Positions 44,949-54,525 are shown, numbered from the stretch's first letter. The stretch: 64,000 nt of DNA from Cellulophaga sp. 20_2_10 (GCF_023476645.1 NZ_JAMCOJ010000003.1:372001-436000), one strand, 5' to 3'. Program-made: numbers and translations. The notes: generated by a model not told the origin, from the letters alone.

Positions 44949-44965
44949 TACAGCTCTTTTTTACG
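44934..44965 (+). terminator. Terminator overlapping the OmpA gene's stop codon
   Basis: AAAGAGCTG (44934-44942) pairs with CAGCTCTTT (44951-44959) and T residues follow. The left arm lies in the last codons of the OmpA gene (stop at 44946-44948). The remaining 280 bases before acs contain no gene that I can see. Confidence 0.8.
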
Positions 44966-45240
44966 CTCAATTAATATTCTTCAAATTTATTGAGTATTAC
45001 TATATTTTTTAATACATATTTAATTAATTTCTTTTCAAGATTTCCTATATTTAATAATTCATATAATTTTATAGTAATTCAATCTGTAAAAGGCAGTTTT
45101 CTCTAGAGTAAACTCACCTATTTAGCAATTTTGTTATGTATGTGTTTTAGTCTTTTTAGGTTGATGTATTTTACAATCTAATGTAACAGCGTACTTAAAT
45201 TAGAAATTATGAGTATTAAATAGATCAAAAGAAATAGCAA

Positions 45241-47148
45241 ATGAGTAATTATCACATTAAACATTTAGAAGAGTACTTTCAAGTATATCGTAAGTCTGTT
45301 AGAAACCCCGAAGCTTTTTGGGAAGAAATTGCAGAAGAACATTTTTTATGGAGGAAAAAGTGGGATAATGTTTTAAGTTGGGATTTCTCTAAACCAGAAG
45401 TAAAGTGGTTTGAAAATGCAAAACTAAATATTACAGAAAATTGTATAGATAGACATTTAACCACTAGAGGAGAAAAAACAGCTATTCTTTTTGAACCCAA
45501 TGACCCTAAAGAAGAAGCAGAGCATATAACCTATAACGAGCTACATAAAAGAGTTTGTAAAATGGCAAATGTGTTAAAAGAAAACGGAGTTAAAAAAGGA
45601 GATAGAGTTTGTGTTTATTTACCTATGATTCCGGAATTAGCAGTTTCACTGCTCGCTTGTGCTAGAATAGGAGCTATACATTCTGTTGTTTTTGCAGGTT
45701 TTTCTTCTAATGCTTTAGCAACACGTATTAACGATTCTGATTGTAAAATTGTAATTACGTCAGATGGCTCTTTTCGTGGTAAAAAAGCTATCGATTTAAA
45801 AGGTATTGTAGATGTTGCTTTAGACGATTGTCCTGGTGTAAAAACTGTATTGGTTGCTAAACGCACCAATGCAGAAATAGAAATGAAGGCAGGTAGAGAT
45901 AAATGGTTACAACCATTATTAGACGATGCCTATGGAGATTGTGTTCCTGAAATTATGGATGCAGAAGACCCTCTTTTTATTTTATATACATCTGGTTCTA
46001 CAGGTACTCCAAAAGGTATGGTGCATACTACAGGAGGTTATATGGTGTACACAGCGTATACATTTAAAAATATTTTTCAGTATAAAGAAAATGATGTGTA
46101 TTGGTGTACAGCAGATATTGGGTGGATTACAGGTCATTCTTATATTGTATACGGACCTTTGGCAAATGGAGCAACTACTGTAATGTTCGAGGGCGTACCG
46201 TCTTATCCAGATTATGGTCGTTTTTGGGAGGTAATAGAAAAACACAAAGTAACGCAGTTTTATACAGCTCCAACAGCAATTAGAGCTCTAGCAAAAGAGA
46301 ATTTAGATTTTGTAGAAAACCACGACTTATCTTCTTTAAAAGTATTAGGGTCTGTAGGAGAACCAATAAATGAAGAAGCTTGGCATTGGTATAATAATAA
46401 CATTGGTAAAAAAAATAGTCCTATTGTAGATACGTGGTGGCAAACAGAAACAGGCGGAATTATGATTTCTCCTATCCCTTATGTAACGCCAACAACGCCA
46501 ACTTATGCAACATTGCCTTTTATTGGTATACAGCCAGCATTAATGGATGAAAATGGACAGGAGTTAAAAGGAAACCAAGTTGAAGGGCGTTTGTGCATTA
46601 AATATCCATGGCCATCTATAGCTAGAACAATTTGGGGCAATCACGATAGGTATAGAGATACCTATTTTTCTGCATATAAAGATAAATACTTTACTGGAGA
46701 TGGTGCATTAAGAGATGGTGTGGGTTATTATCGAATTACAGGTCGTGTAGATGATGTAATTATTGTATCTGGTCATAATTTAGGAACAGCTCCAATAGAA
46801 GACTCTATAAATGAACATCCGGCAGTTGCAGAATCTGCTATTGTAGGTTTTCCGCATGATGTTAAAGGAAATGCATTGTATGGTTACGTTATTCTAAAAG
46901 AGTTTGGAGAAACTAGAGATAGAGACAACTTGCGTAAAGAGATTAATCAGCAAATAACAGAACATATTGGACCAATTGCCAAATTAGATAAAATACAGTT
47001 TGTAACTGGCTTGCCTAAGACTAGAAGTGGTAAAATTATGAGGCGTATTTTACGTAAAATAGCTTCTGATGATACAAGTAACTTAGGAGATATAAGCACA
47101 TTATTAAATCCAGAAATAGTACAAGAAATTATGGATAATTCACTTTAA
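45241..47148 (+). CDS. acs: Acetyl-CoA synthetase
   Basis: This 635-residue AMP-forming acetate-CoA ligase shows the P-loop-like FILYTSGSTGTPKGMVHTTGGY (about 240-260), DTWWQTETGG (about 399-408), YFTGDGALRDGVGYYRITGRVDDVI (near 480-505) and the C-terminal acetylation-site motif LPKTRSGKIMRR. The length matches bacterial Acs. It converts acetate to acetyl-CoA. It stands alone between two terminators. No promoter of the TAnnTTTG type is obvious in its 290-base upstream region. Confidence 0.95.
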   Translation: MSNYHIKHLEEYFQVYRKSVRNPEAFWEEIAEEHFLWRKKWDNVLSWDFSKPEVKWFENAKLNITENCIDRHLTTRGEKTAILFEPNDPKEEAEHITYNELHKRVCKMANVLKENGVKKGDRVCVYLPMIPELAVSLLACARIGAIHSVVFAGFSSNALATRINDSDCKIVITSDGSFRGKKAIDLKGIVDVALDDCPGVKTVLVAKRTNAEIEMKAGRDKWLQPLLDDAYGDCVPEIMDAEDPLFILYTSGSTGTPKGMVHTTGGYMVYTAYTFKNIFQYKENDVYWCTADIGWITGHSYIVYGPLANGATTVMFEGVPSYPDYGRFWEVIEKHKVTQFYTAPTAIRALAKENLDFVENHDLSSLKVLGSVGEPINEEAWHWYNNNIGKKNSPIVDTWWQTETGGIMISPIPYVTPTTPTYATLPFIGIQPALMDENGQELKGNQVEGRLCIKYPWPSIARTIWGNHDRYRDTYFSAYKDKYFTGDGALRDGVGYYRITGRVDDVIIVSGHNLGTAPIEDSINEHPAVAESAIVGFPHDVKGNALYGYVILKEFGETRDRDNLRKEINQQITEHIGPIAKLDKIQFVTGLPKTRSGKIMRRILRKIASDDTSNLGDISTLLNPEIVQEIMDNSL

Positions 47149-47169
47149 AAATAAAAAATATAATTACAG

Positions 47170-47197
47170 GCCGACTTTTTATAAGTCGGTCTTTTTT
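47170..47197 (+). terminator. Intrinsic terminator of acs
   Basis: GCCGACTT (47170-47177) pairs with AAGTCGGT (47183-47190), followed by a T run. It is convergent with the Nramp-like gene, whose stop lies at 47196. Confidence 0.8.
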
Positions 47198-48470
47198 ATG
47201 CAATTAACTCAATATAGCAGTAATAAACAGCAAATAAACTCAGAAATAAAATACCCGCATATGTAAGCAGTTGTAACCATTTTTTTGGCTGATACTCTTT
47301 AGGGACATCTGTACTCATAACATTTTTTAAATTCATATACCCAACAACTGGGGCTACAATAAAAGATACAGAGGTTGCTAAGGCAACAACTTTGCCCATA
47401 TTAGAATTAAAAAATACAATAACGGCTAAGTTTACAACAGTTAATACAAGTATAGCTACGGTAAAATTAGATTTACTCTGTGTTTTTATTACTTCAGTTT
47501 TAGGAGCTGATTTGCTTCTTAGTTTCTGTATAACATCAATACTCACCCTTGCAATTGCATCGTGTGCCGTCATGCAAGAACTAAACATTGTGGCAAAAGC
47601 TGCTGTCGCAACAAAAATGGTGGTCCACTCGCCAATATGTACTGTAAATAAATTTATTAGTTGGTCTGCAAAATCCACAGCGCTACTGCTCATTTTAGTA
47701 TTGGTACCATAAAGAGACATGCAGCCAATAGTCATAAAGAAAAAAGCAAGAATAGCTGTTACCAGATAGCCAAAGTTAAATTCTGATAACGCTTCTTTAA
47801 GGTTTGGCTTTTTGTTCGTGAGTTTCTGTTTTTCAATGGTCCACATACTTAACCAACTAGAAGTTTCAACCGCAGTAGGCATCCAACCAACTAAACCAAT
47901 AATAAATAAAATGCTGGCATTACTAAAAAGAGGTGTTGGTTTAAAGTTGGCAACTTCATCAACCTTACCCTTAAAAACAACCACAATAGTTGTAACTACA
48001 AGTGCAATTCCTAAAATAGATACTACAATTTTTAAAGACTTCTCTAAAAAAACATATTTACCAATAATTAATAGAGCAGAAATAAAACTGAATAAAACAA
48101 AAGCAACTACTGTAATAGATACATTTGTTAGGCTAAATAGGTTTATTAATATTCCGGATGTTACTAAATACAAAGCTGCTAAGATGGTAAAAGTAGAGAC
48201 TAGGGTAATTAGTGCGTAAAACCATAAGTACCCTTTGCCTCTGTTTAAATAGCCTTGTATAAGTGTTTTGTTTGTTGCGTTGGTGTATCTAATTCCGAAT
48301 TCAAAAAAAGGATATTTTAAAATATTTGCCAGTACAATTGGTACTAACATAATCCAACCATATTGTGCGCCTGCTTTTGTAGATAGTACTAGATGAGATG
48401 TGCCAATAGCCATACTAGCAAAAAGCAATCCAGGACCTAAATTTTTAAATAAGGTTTTAATTTTTTGCAT
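47196..48470 (-). CDS. Nramp-related transporter lacking canonical metal ligands
   Basis: This 424-residue membrane protein has about 11 helices. LGPGLLFASMAIGTSHLVLSTKAGAQYGW at residues 11-39 aligns with Nramp helix 1, but the DPGN metal-binding motif is replaced by IGTSH. In the helix-6 equivalent (about 190-205), GWMPTAVETSS has MPT where Nramp has MPH. It therefore belongs to a divergent Nramp clade whose substrate cannot be assumed to be Mn or Fe. It is 12 bases downstream of the SanA-like gene, with which it is probably co-transcribed. Confidence 0.8.
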   Translation of the reverse strand: MQKIKTLFKNLGPGLLFASMAIGTSHLVLSTKAGAQYGWIMLVPIVLANILKYPFFEFGIRYTNATNKTLIQGYLNRGKGYLWFYALITLVSTFTILAALYLVTSGILINLFSLTNVSITVVAFVLFSFISALLIIGKYVFLEKSLKIVVSILGIALVVTTIVVVFKGKVDEVANFKPTPLFSNASILFIIGLVGWMPTAVETSSWLSMWTIEKQKLTNKKPNLKEALSEFNFGYLVTAILAFFFMTIGCMSLYGTNTKMSSSAVDFADQLINLFTVHIGEWTTIFVATAAFATMFSSCMTAHDAIARVSIDVIQKLRSKSAPKTEVIKTQSKSNFTVAILVLTVVNLAVIVFFNSNMGKVVALATSVSFIVAPVVGYMNLKNVMSTDVPKEYQPKKWLQLLTYAGILFLSLFAVYYCYIELIA

Positions 48471-48482
48471 TGTATCTATGTA

Positions 48483-49118
48483 CTATTCTATGGTTATTTT
48501 ATTGCCATAAAACTTAGGTTCTGTATTTAAAAGTATGTCTATAAATACTTTTACACGAGCTAAATATTCTCTTGTTTTTACTTTTAAACCAGCTTTGCCT
48601 TCTAGATCCTTTGCATTAAAACCAATAGCTTTTAAACCTTTATTGTTTGCAATGTAAATGGCTCTTTCGGTATGGAATTTCTGGGATATTACGGTAACAC
48701 TATCTAAACCAAAAATTAAGTGAGCACGGACCATAGAATCTAATGTTCTAAAGCCAGCATAATCTAAAAATATTTTCTCTGCAGGTATGCCTTGCTTTAC
48801 AAGTGCTCTTTTAAAAGTATCTGGTTCGTTATAATATATGCTTCCGTTATCACCACTAACCAAAACAAAATCTATTTTTTTTGCATTGTAAAGTGCTATA
48901 GTTGCATTTATGCGATGTACATAATAAGGGTTAGGACTACCGTTTACTAATTTGTTTGTTGTACCTAAAACCAGACCAACTTTATTGTGAGGTATAGCGA
49001 TAACATCATCATAGTTTTTTTCGCTAGTTGCATTTTTAATAATGGCATTAGAGCAAAAAATTGCCAATAAAGGCAATAGAATTAGTATAGAAATAGTTAT
49101 GATAAGTTTTTTCTTCAT
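48483..49118 (-). CDS. SanA/YdcF-like DUF218 membrane protein
   Basis: This 211-residue protein has an N-terminal membrane anchor (about 5-25) and a DUF218 domain (about 45-200): VGLVLGTTNKL, RINATIALYNAKKIDFVLVSGDNGS, DYAGFRTLDSMVRAHLIFG and TVISQKFHTERAIYIA. E. coli SanA affects envelope barrier function to vancomycin at high temperature. Biochemistry is unknown. It is upstream of and close to the Nramp-like gene. Confidence 0.88.
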   Translation of the reverse strand: MKKKLIITISILILLPLLAIFCSNAIIKNATSEKNYDDVIAIPHNKVGLVLGTTNKLVNGSPNPYYVHRINATIALYNAKKIDFVLVSGDNGSIYYNEPDTFKRALVKQGIPAEKIFLDYAGFRTLDSMVRAHLIFGLDSVTVISQKFHTERAIYIANNKGLKAIGFNAKDLEGKAGLKVKTREYLARVKVFIDILLNTEPKFYGNKITIE

Positions 49119-49277
49119 ACAAGTTAAAGGTACAAAATAGAGCTATAGAATAGTTGAAAATAAAATATTGTTAAAAATATATTTTAGGTCTACGCAATAT
49201 TTTAACTTTAGTGGCATAAAATGTGCTGTGTTTCTTATAATTAGAGAATTATAGTCCAAACCATAAAACCACAACCC

Positions 49278-50861
49278 TTGAGAAAATTATTGTTTTACCT
49301 TTTGCCATTACTACTAATTACTTCATGTGCTAGTGTAGCTAAATACAATCAACAAATAACTAAATTACATAGCGTAGATCAGCTGCATAAAGATGTTGAT
49401 GTAACCTATAGAAAACTACAAAAATTACATCCTCAACTATATAAATACACGCCAAAAAAAGAGTTAGATGCAAAGTTTGCTACTTTAAAGGAGAATATTA
49501 CAGAACCTATGACAACGTATGCCTTTTATGAAAAATTGACTCCTGTTGTGGCAGAGGTTAGGCAAGGACACGCAGGTATTTCTGTACCAACAAAAAAATA
49601 CACACGTAAAGAAGATAAAGTTTTAAATAAACTAAAAAACGAATGGTCTTATTTAAGGTTTGAGAGCGTAGAAGATGCTGTGCGAGTTAAAAATACACTT
49701 GGTGAAGACAGTACAATGGTTGGGAGCAGAGTGGTAAAGTTAGGAGATGATTCTGTTGATGACTTGTTAAAAAGGTATAAAACTTATTTTTCTTCAGACG
49801 GATATAATACAACTTTTCATAATAAATATGCTGCGCAGAAACTAGCTAGATATTACTATCAAGATAAAGGAAGGTTAGATAGTTTACAGGTTACGTTTTC
49901 TAATAACGATAGTTTATACACCAAAGTTTTTAGAAGAATACCAAGAGACTCTACAAGGTTCCCTAACGCAAAAAAAGATAGCTTAAAAGATAAAAAACGA
50001 ATTAAAAAGACAAAAGAAGAACGTAAACTTGCCTCAAAAAAGTTAAAGAAAAAGCTAAAGGATTATCACAAATACGGATATAATTATTCGGAAAAAAATA
50101 ATAACAGAAATTTAGATTTTATAGGAAAAGATAGTACCGTTGCTTATATGAAAATTAGAGGCTTTAGCAGTGGTGACTACGAAGCTTTTTATGAAGAAGC
50201 TTTTAAAAAAATAGACTCTGCAAAAACAAAAGATTTAATTATAGACTTGCGAGATAATGGAGGAGGTAGATTGGTAGAAATTCACGATTTATATTCTTAC
50301 TTAGCAAAAGAAGAATTTAAGTTTGTTGAAGAAGCAGAAGTAAACACAAGATACCCAATGATAAAGTCTTATATGTCTCGCGCTAAAACAGTATATGGAG
50401 CAGCATACGAATCTTTATTTGTACCAGTTATATTTTTTAAAGAAGTTTTTAAGGCACGCAAAAAAAATGGCAAGCTGGTATATAAGTTTAAGGAATCTAA
50501 CGTAGCAGAACCTAAAGAAAATAATTATAAGGGTAACGTGTATGTATTAGTAAATGGTCGCTCTTTTTCTGCATCTTCTGTATTTTCTAATGTTGTAAAA
50601 GCACGTAAAAGGGGTATTATTGTTGGTGAGGAAACAGGAGGTGCTTACAACAGTACTGTGGCAGGACAAACAAAATTGGTAAGACTGCCAAACTCTAAGC
50701 TAATGCTATACTTTGGGTTAATGGTTTTAGAAACACCTTATAAAACAGAAATAGATGGTTATGGTGTTAAACCAGATGTGACTATTACACCAACTTTAAA
50801 AGACCGTGCAAACAATTATGACCCAGAATTAGAATGGATTTTACGTACAGTAAATAAATAG
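49278..50861 (+). CDS. S41 family peptidase lipoprotein with a lysine-rich insert
   Basis: This 527-residue protein has lipobox ITSC (Cys17) and a C-terminal S41/tricorn-core peptidase domain (about 285-500; LIIDLRDNGGG, VYVLVNGRSFSASSVFSNVVKARKRGIIVGEETGG). The nucleophile is probably Ser431. A very basic stretch (about 230-262, many KK and RK) precedes the catalytic core. The start is TTG 49278, since no ATG gives the signal peptide. Substrates are unknown. It is divergent from the SanA-like gene. Confidence 0.85.
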   Translation: MRKLLFYLLPLLLITSCASVAKYNQQITKLHSVDQLHKDVDVTYRKLQKLHPQLYKYTPKKELDAKFATLKENITEPMTTYAFYEKLTPVVAEVRQGHAGISVPTKKYTRKEDKVLNKLKNEWSYLRFESVEDAVRVKNTLGEDSTMVGSRVVKLGDDSVDDLLKRYKTYFSSDGYNTTFHNKYAAQKLARYYYQDKGRLDSLQVTFSNNDSLYTKVFRRIPRDSTRFPNAKKDSLKDKKRIKKTKEERKLASKKLKKKLKDYHKYGYNYSEKNNNRNLDFIGKDSTVAYMKIRGFSSGDYEAFYEEAFKKIDSAKTKDLIIDLRDNGGGRLVEIHDLYSYLAKEEFKFVEEAEVNTRYPMIKSYMSRAKTVYGAAYESLFVPVIFFKEVFKARKKNGKLVYKFKESNVAEPKENNYKGNVYVLVNGRSFSASSVFSNVVKARKRGIIVGEETGGAYNSTVAGQTKLVRLPNSKLMLYFGLMVLETPYKTEIDGYGVKPDVTITPTLKDRANNYDPELEWILRTVNK

Positions 50862-50926
50862 TAATCTCGCTTACATACTGGTAAACATATGTTCTACAAC
50901 TGTAAACAAGTGTTTTGCAACATAAA

Positions 50927-50958
50927 TTGGGTATGTTTTATATAAGAGTTTAGTTTTG
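50927..50958 (+). promoter_or_regulatory. Promoter of the outer-membrane protein gene, with inverted repeat
   Basis: TTG (50927-50929), 21 bases, TAGTTTTG (50951-50958). An 8-bp inverted repeat GTTTAGTT/AACTAAAC (50948-50955 and 50968-50975) overlaps the -7 element and could be an operator. Confidence 0.5.
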
Positions 50959-50985
50959 GCCATAAATAACTAAACCCCAAAGAAA

Positions 50986-51501
50986 ATGAAAAAAATTGCA
51001 CTACTTATTGTTTGTACTGTTATGGCAGCTAATTTGTCTGCACAAGAAGGATTAAAAATAGGTATTCAAGGTGGTATACCTTTGGACGATTTTACAGATG
51101 ATGTAAGTTTAATGCTTGGTTTAGATGTTGGCCATATGTGGGCTTTAGGCGAAGTTGTAGATGTAGGTGTAACAGCTGGTTACATACACGGCTTTGCAGA
51201 AAAATACCATACAGGTACTATTACAAATGATTTGCCAAGTATTCAGTTTTTAAAGGCAGCAGCTTCTGTGCGTGTTTGGACATCTAATTCCTTTTCTTTT
51301 GGGGTAGATGCTGGCCAAGGCTTTGGTTTAAATGACGGTAATGATGGTGGCTTTTATTACAGACCTCAATTAGGTTATTTAATGGGCGAAAGTACAGAGC
51401 TTAATTTATCTTATACAGGCATACAATTAGGAGATAACACAGAATGGTCTACCGTTTCTATAGGTATTATGTACACCATAAAAACCATAAAAAGATTTTA
51501 A
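50986..51501 (+). CDS. Small outer-membrane beta-barrel protein
   Basis: This 171-residue protein has a signal peptide (about 1-19, ending LSAQ) followed by alternating glycine/aromatic strands (GLKIGIQGGIPL, LGLDVGHMWALG, FSFGVDAGQGFGLN, TVSIGIMYTIK). It looks like an eight-stranded barrel with unknown role. It has its own promoter-like element and faces the convergent Lrp gene. Confidence 0.75.
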   Translation: MKKIALLIVCTVMAANLSAQEGLKIGIQGGIPLDDFTDDVSLMLGLDVGHMWALGEVVDVGVTAGYIHGFAEKYHTGTITNDLPSIQFLKAAASVRVWTSNSFSFGVDAGQGFGLNDGNDGGFYYRPQLGYLMGESTELNLSYTGIQLGDNTEWSTVSIGIMYTIKTIKRF

Positions 51502-51517
51502 ATAGATACTACAGTTG

Positions 51518-51541
51518 CGCTATACTTATATAGGTATAGCG
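51518..51541. terminator. Hairpin between convergent genes
   Basis: CGCTATAC (51518-51525) pairs with GTATAGCG (51534-51541). T-rich sequence follows on the plus strand only. The right part lies in the last codons of the Lrp gene. Confidence 0.45.
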
Positions 51542-51987
51542 TAATTGTGTTTTATTTCTCCCATTACAAACGTGCTATGTGTGCTGCCAACGCTTTTTAC
51601 AGAACCCAAGCCGTTTAAAACAAAATCCTGGTAGTGCTTCATATCTTTTACTTGTACTTTTAGTAAAAAATCAAAATCACCAGAAATATTATAACATTCC
51701 GTTACTTCTTTTATAGACATAATTTCACGAACAAAATTATGACCTATATCTTTAGTGTGTTGTTTTAATTTAATATTACAAAAAACAGTTAATCCCTTTT
51801 CTAGTTTTTCTGCATCCAAAACTGCAACATACTTTTTTATGTAGCCATTTCTTTCTAGTCTTTTTATTCTTTCAAAAACCGGTGTAGTAGATAAGTTTAC
51901 TTTGTTTGCTAATTCTTTAGATGTTAGGTTAGCGTTTAATTGTAGCAATCGCAAAAGTTGTACATCTATCTTGTCTAGGTTACTCAT
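51526..51987 (-). CDS. Lrp/AsnC family transcriptional regulator
   Basis: This 153-residue regulator has an N-terminal winged helix-turn-helix (about 4-62; LLRLLQLNANLTSKELANKVNLSTTPVFERIKRLERNGYIKKY) and a C-terminal RAM ligand-binding domain (about 70-145; VTECYNISGDFDFLLKVQVKDMKHYQDF). Proteins of this type sense amino acids. Divergence from metE suggests control of methionine synthesis, an inference from position. A TATATTTG -7 element stands on the minus strand at 52017-52024. Confidence 0.92.
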   Translation of the reverse strand: MSNLDKIDVQLLRLLQLNANLTSKELANKVNLSTTPVFERIKRLERNGYIKKYVAVLDAEKLEKGLTVFCNIKLKQHTKDIGHNFVREIMSIKEVTECYNISGDFDFLLKVQVKDMKHYQDFVLNGLGSVKSVGSTHSTFVMGEIKHNYAIPI

Positions 51988-52016
51988 AGAAAATTTGTCT
52001 AAAAATTGATGAGAAA

Positions 52017-52024
52017 CAAATATA
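52017..52024 (-). promoter_or_regulatory. -7 element of the Lrp gene
   Basis: The minus strand reads TATATTTG 29 bases before the Lrp ATG. Confidence 0.5.
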
Positions 52025-52100
52025 TAAAAGTTTATTATTCTTTTTACTACATTAATTGTAGTTCTTATTTCTAAAATTGAGCACTTATTTAGCTAAAATA

Positions 52101-52133
52101 TTTATTATTATAAACTTTGCTTAGAATAATAAA
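52101..52133. promoter_or_regulatory. AT-rich inverted repeat upstream of metE, candidate Lrp site
   Basis: TTTATTATT (52101-52109) and AATAATAAA (52125-52133) flank a 15-base core that includes AAACTTTG, a weak -7 element. Lrp proteins bind AT-rich imperfect palindromes of about this size. Confidence 0.4.
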
Positions 52134-52144
52134 TTTATAGTGAT

Positions 52145-54463
52145 ATGAAAACTAATGTTTTAGGTTACCCAAGAATTGGAGCTAAAAGGGAGTTAAAAAA
52201 AGTAAGCGAGAGGTACTGGAAAGGCACAGCTACTAAAACCGAATTAGTAGAGATGGGTAAACAGTTAAAACTTTCTAACTGGAAATTAATGCAAAACGCA
52301 GGTATAGATCTTATTCCGTCTAACGATTTTTCTTTTTACGATCAGGTTTTAGATGCAACCTTAACCTATGGTTGTATTCCTGCAAGATATCAGAAAATAA
52401 AAGAAAAAGAGTCTCAGCTAGATTTGTATTTTGCAATGGCAAGGGGCTTACAAAACAATGAGTTTGATGTTACTGCAATGGAAATGACAAAGTGGTTTGA
52501 TACCAACTACCATTACCTCGTGCCAGAGTTTACTGCCAATCAGGAATTTGAATTATTCTCTTTAAAACCAGTTCATGAGTTTAAAGAGGCATTGGCACAT
52601 AATATTACCACCAAACCAGTAGTGTTAAGTCCGGTTACGTATTTGCTTTTAGGTAAGGAGAAAGAAGGTGGTTTTAATAGAATAGATTTATTAGATAATC
52701 TTTTACCCGTTTTTTATAAGTTGATAGAAGGTCTTGTAGACGCAGGTGCTACGTACATACAAATAGACGAGCCCTGTTTGGCACTAGATATTACAGACAA
52801 AGACAGGGAAGCTATTAAAAAACTCTACTCAACATTAGCGTATAAGTTTCCAGAGTTAAACGTTATTTTAACTAGTTATTTTGATTGCTATGGTGATAAT
52901 CTAGAAACAGTATTACAATTACCAGTACACGCCTTGCATTTAGACTTGGTCCGTTGTTCTTTGCAATTAGATGACATTTTAAATGCAACTAATTTTAAAA
53001 ATGATAAAATACTTTCTCTAGGTATAATTGATGGACGTAACATTTGGAAAACTAATTTTGAAGATACTATTGCTACAATTAAAAAGGTTGAAGCACAAAT
53101 AGGCAAAGACAATGTTTGGCTAGCTACTTCTTGTTCTTTGCTGCACTCACCGTACGATTTAGATTTAGAAGAGAGTGAAGAAGCACTACCAGTAAGCGTA
53201 AAACAATGGTTGGCTTTTGCCAAACAAAAAGTAGACGAGTTGGTAACACTTAAAAAACTTGCTGCAGGAGATGCGAGTAAAGAGGTGTTGACTAAATTAG
53301 TAGACAATACTAGAGCGCTTAAAGCAAAAAAGGAATCTTCAATTATACATAACGCAGCTGTTAAGGCAAGATTAAGTTTGTTAACTGCAAAGGATAGTGA
53401 AAGAAACGCTGAGTTTTTATCACGTCAAAAAATACAAAAAGATCAATTAAAACTGCCTGCATACCCAACAACAACTATAGGTTCTTTTCCGCAGACAAAG
53501 GAGGTAAGGAGTTGGCGTTCTAAATTCAAAAAAAAAGAACTTAGTTTAGATGCTTACAACCAACTTATTAAACAAGAAATTGAAGAAACGATACGTTTTC
53601 AAGAAAAAATAGGGTTAGATGTTCTTGTGCACGGAGAATGCGAACGTAATGATATGGTAGAATACTTTGGTGAAAAATTAGAAGGATTTGCAATTTCTAA
53701 TTTTGGTTGGGTACAAAGTTATGGGAGTAGGGCAGTAAAACCACCAATATTGTTTGGAGACGTATCTAGACCAGTGCCAATGACTGTAAAATGGTCTGAC
53801 TATGCACAATCTTTAAGTTCAAAAGTAGTAAAGGGCATGTTAACTGGCCCAGTTACTATTTTGCAATGGTCTTTTGTGCGTAACGACCAGTCAAGATCTG
53901 AAACTTGTAAGCAAATTGCATTAGCAATTAGAGATGAGGTTAACGATTTAGAAGAAGTAGGTTTACAAGCCATACAGGTAGACGAGCCAGCTATAAGAGA
54001 AGGTTTGCCATTGCGCAAAGAACATTGGAGTGCTTACTTGTCTTGGGCAGTAGAAAGCTTTAAAATAGCTACATCTGGCGTAGCAGACAAAACTCAAATA
54101 CACACCCACATGTGTTATTGTGAGTTTAACGATATTATACAACACATTGCCAATTTAGATGCAGATGTAATTACCATAGAAACGTCTAGGTCTAAAATGG
54201 ATTTATTAAATGTATTTGTAGATTTTAAATACCCTAATGAAATTGGACCTGGAGTTTATGACATACACTCGCCACGTGTACCAGAAGTATCTGAGATTGA
54301 AGAATTGTTGCAAAAAGCAAGCAAGTTATTACCTGTAGATAATATTTGGGTGAATCCGGATTGCGGACTAAAAACTAGAGATTGGCCAGAGACTAAGCTA
54401 GCTTTGGAGAATCTAGTACAAGCAGCAAAAACAATGCGTTCTAAATTAGAAACTGCATATTAA
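52145..54463 (+). CDS. metE: Cobalamin-independent methionine synthase MetE
   Basis: This 772-residue enzyme transfers a methyl group from methyltetrahydrofolate triglutamate to homocysteine. The N-terminal repeat starts TNVLGYPRIGAKRELKK; the C-terminal catalytic half has TTTIGSFPQTKEVR, VHGECERNDMVEYFGE, and zinc ligands in IHTHMCYCEF and NPDCGLKTR. The length is normal. It is divergent from the Lrp gene and ends in a strong bidirectional terminator. Its B12-independence indicates that methionine can be made without cobalamin. Confidence 0.96.
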   Translation: MKTNVLGYPRIGAKRELKKVSERYWKGTATKTELVEMGKQLKLSNWKLMQNAGIDLIPSNDFSFYDQVLDATLTYGCIPARYQKIKEKESQLDLYFAMARGLQNNEFDVTAMEMTKWFDTNYHYLVPEFTANQEFELFSLKPVHEFKEALAHNITTKPVVLSPVTYLLLGKEKEGGFNRIDLLDNLLPVFYKLIEGLVDAGATYIQIDEPCLALDITDKDREAIKKLYSTLAYKFPELNVILTSYFDCYGDNLETVLQLPVHALHLDLVRCSLQLDDILNATNFKNDKILSLGIIDGRNIWKTNFEDTIATIKKVEAQIGKDNVWLATSCSLLHSPYDLDLEESEEALPVSVKQWLAFAKQKVDELVTLKKLAAGDASKEVLTKLVDNTRALKAKKESSIIHNAAVKARLSLLTAKDSERNAEFLSRQKIQKDQLKLPAYPTTTIGSFPQTKEVRSWRSKFKKKELSLDAYNQLIKQEIEETIRFQEKIGLDVLVHGECERNDMVEYFGEKLEGFAISNFGWVQSYGSRAVKPPILFGDVSRPVPMTVKWSDYAQSLSSKVVKGMLTGPVTILQWSFVRNDQSRSETCKQIALAIRDEVNDLEEVGLQAIQVDEPAIREGLPLRKEHWSAYLSWAVESFKIATSGVADKTQIHTHMCYCEFNDIIQHIANLDADVITIETSRSKMDLLNVFVDFKYPNEIGPGVYDIHSPRVPEVSEIEELLQKASKLLPVDNIWVNPDCGLKTRDWPETKLALENLVQAAKTMRSKLETAY

Positions 54464-54476
54464 ATTAATAGTATAA

Positions 54477-54512
54477 AAAAAGCCTTTAGAAAATGTTCTA
54501 AAGGCTTTTTCT
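54477..54512. terminator. Bidirectional terminator between metE and the DUF1080 gene
   Basis: The 15-bp arms 54477-54491 and 54496-54510 pair perfectly around loop AATG (core GCCTTTAGAA/TTCTAAAGGC), with A and T runs on the two sides. Confidence 0.9.
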
Positions 54513-54525
54513 TAATTTTGTATAG

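Noticed and set aside
45926-46283. Overlapping short frames on both strands inside acs
   Set aside because: They lie entirely within a well-conserved acs coding region and have implausible composition.
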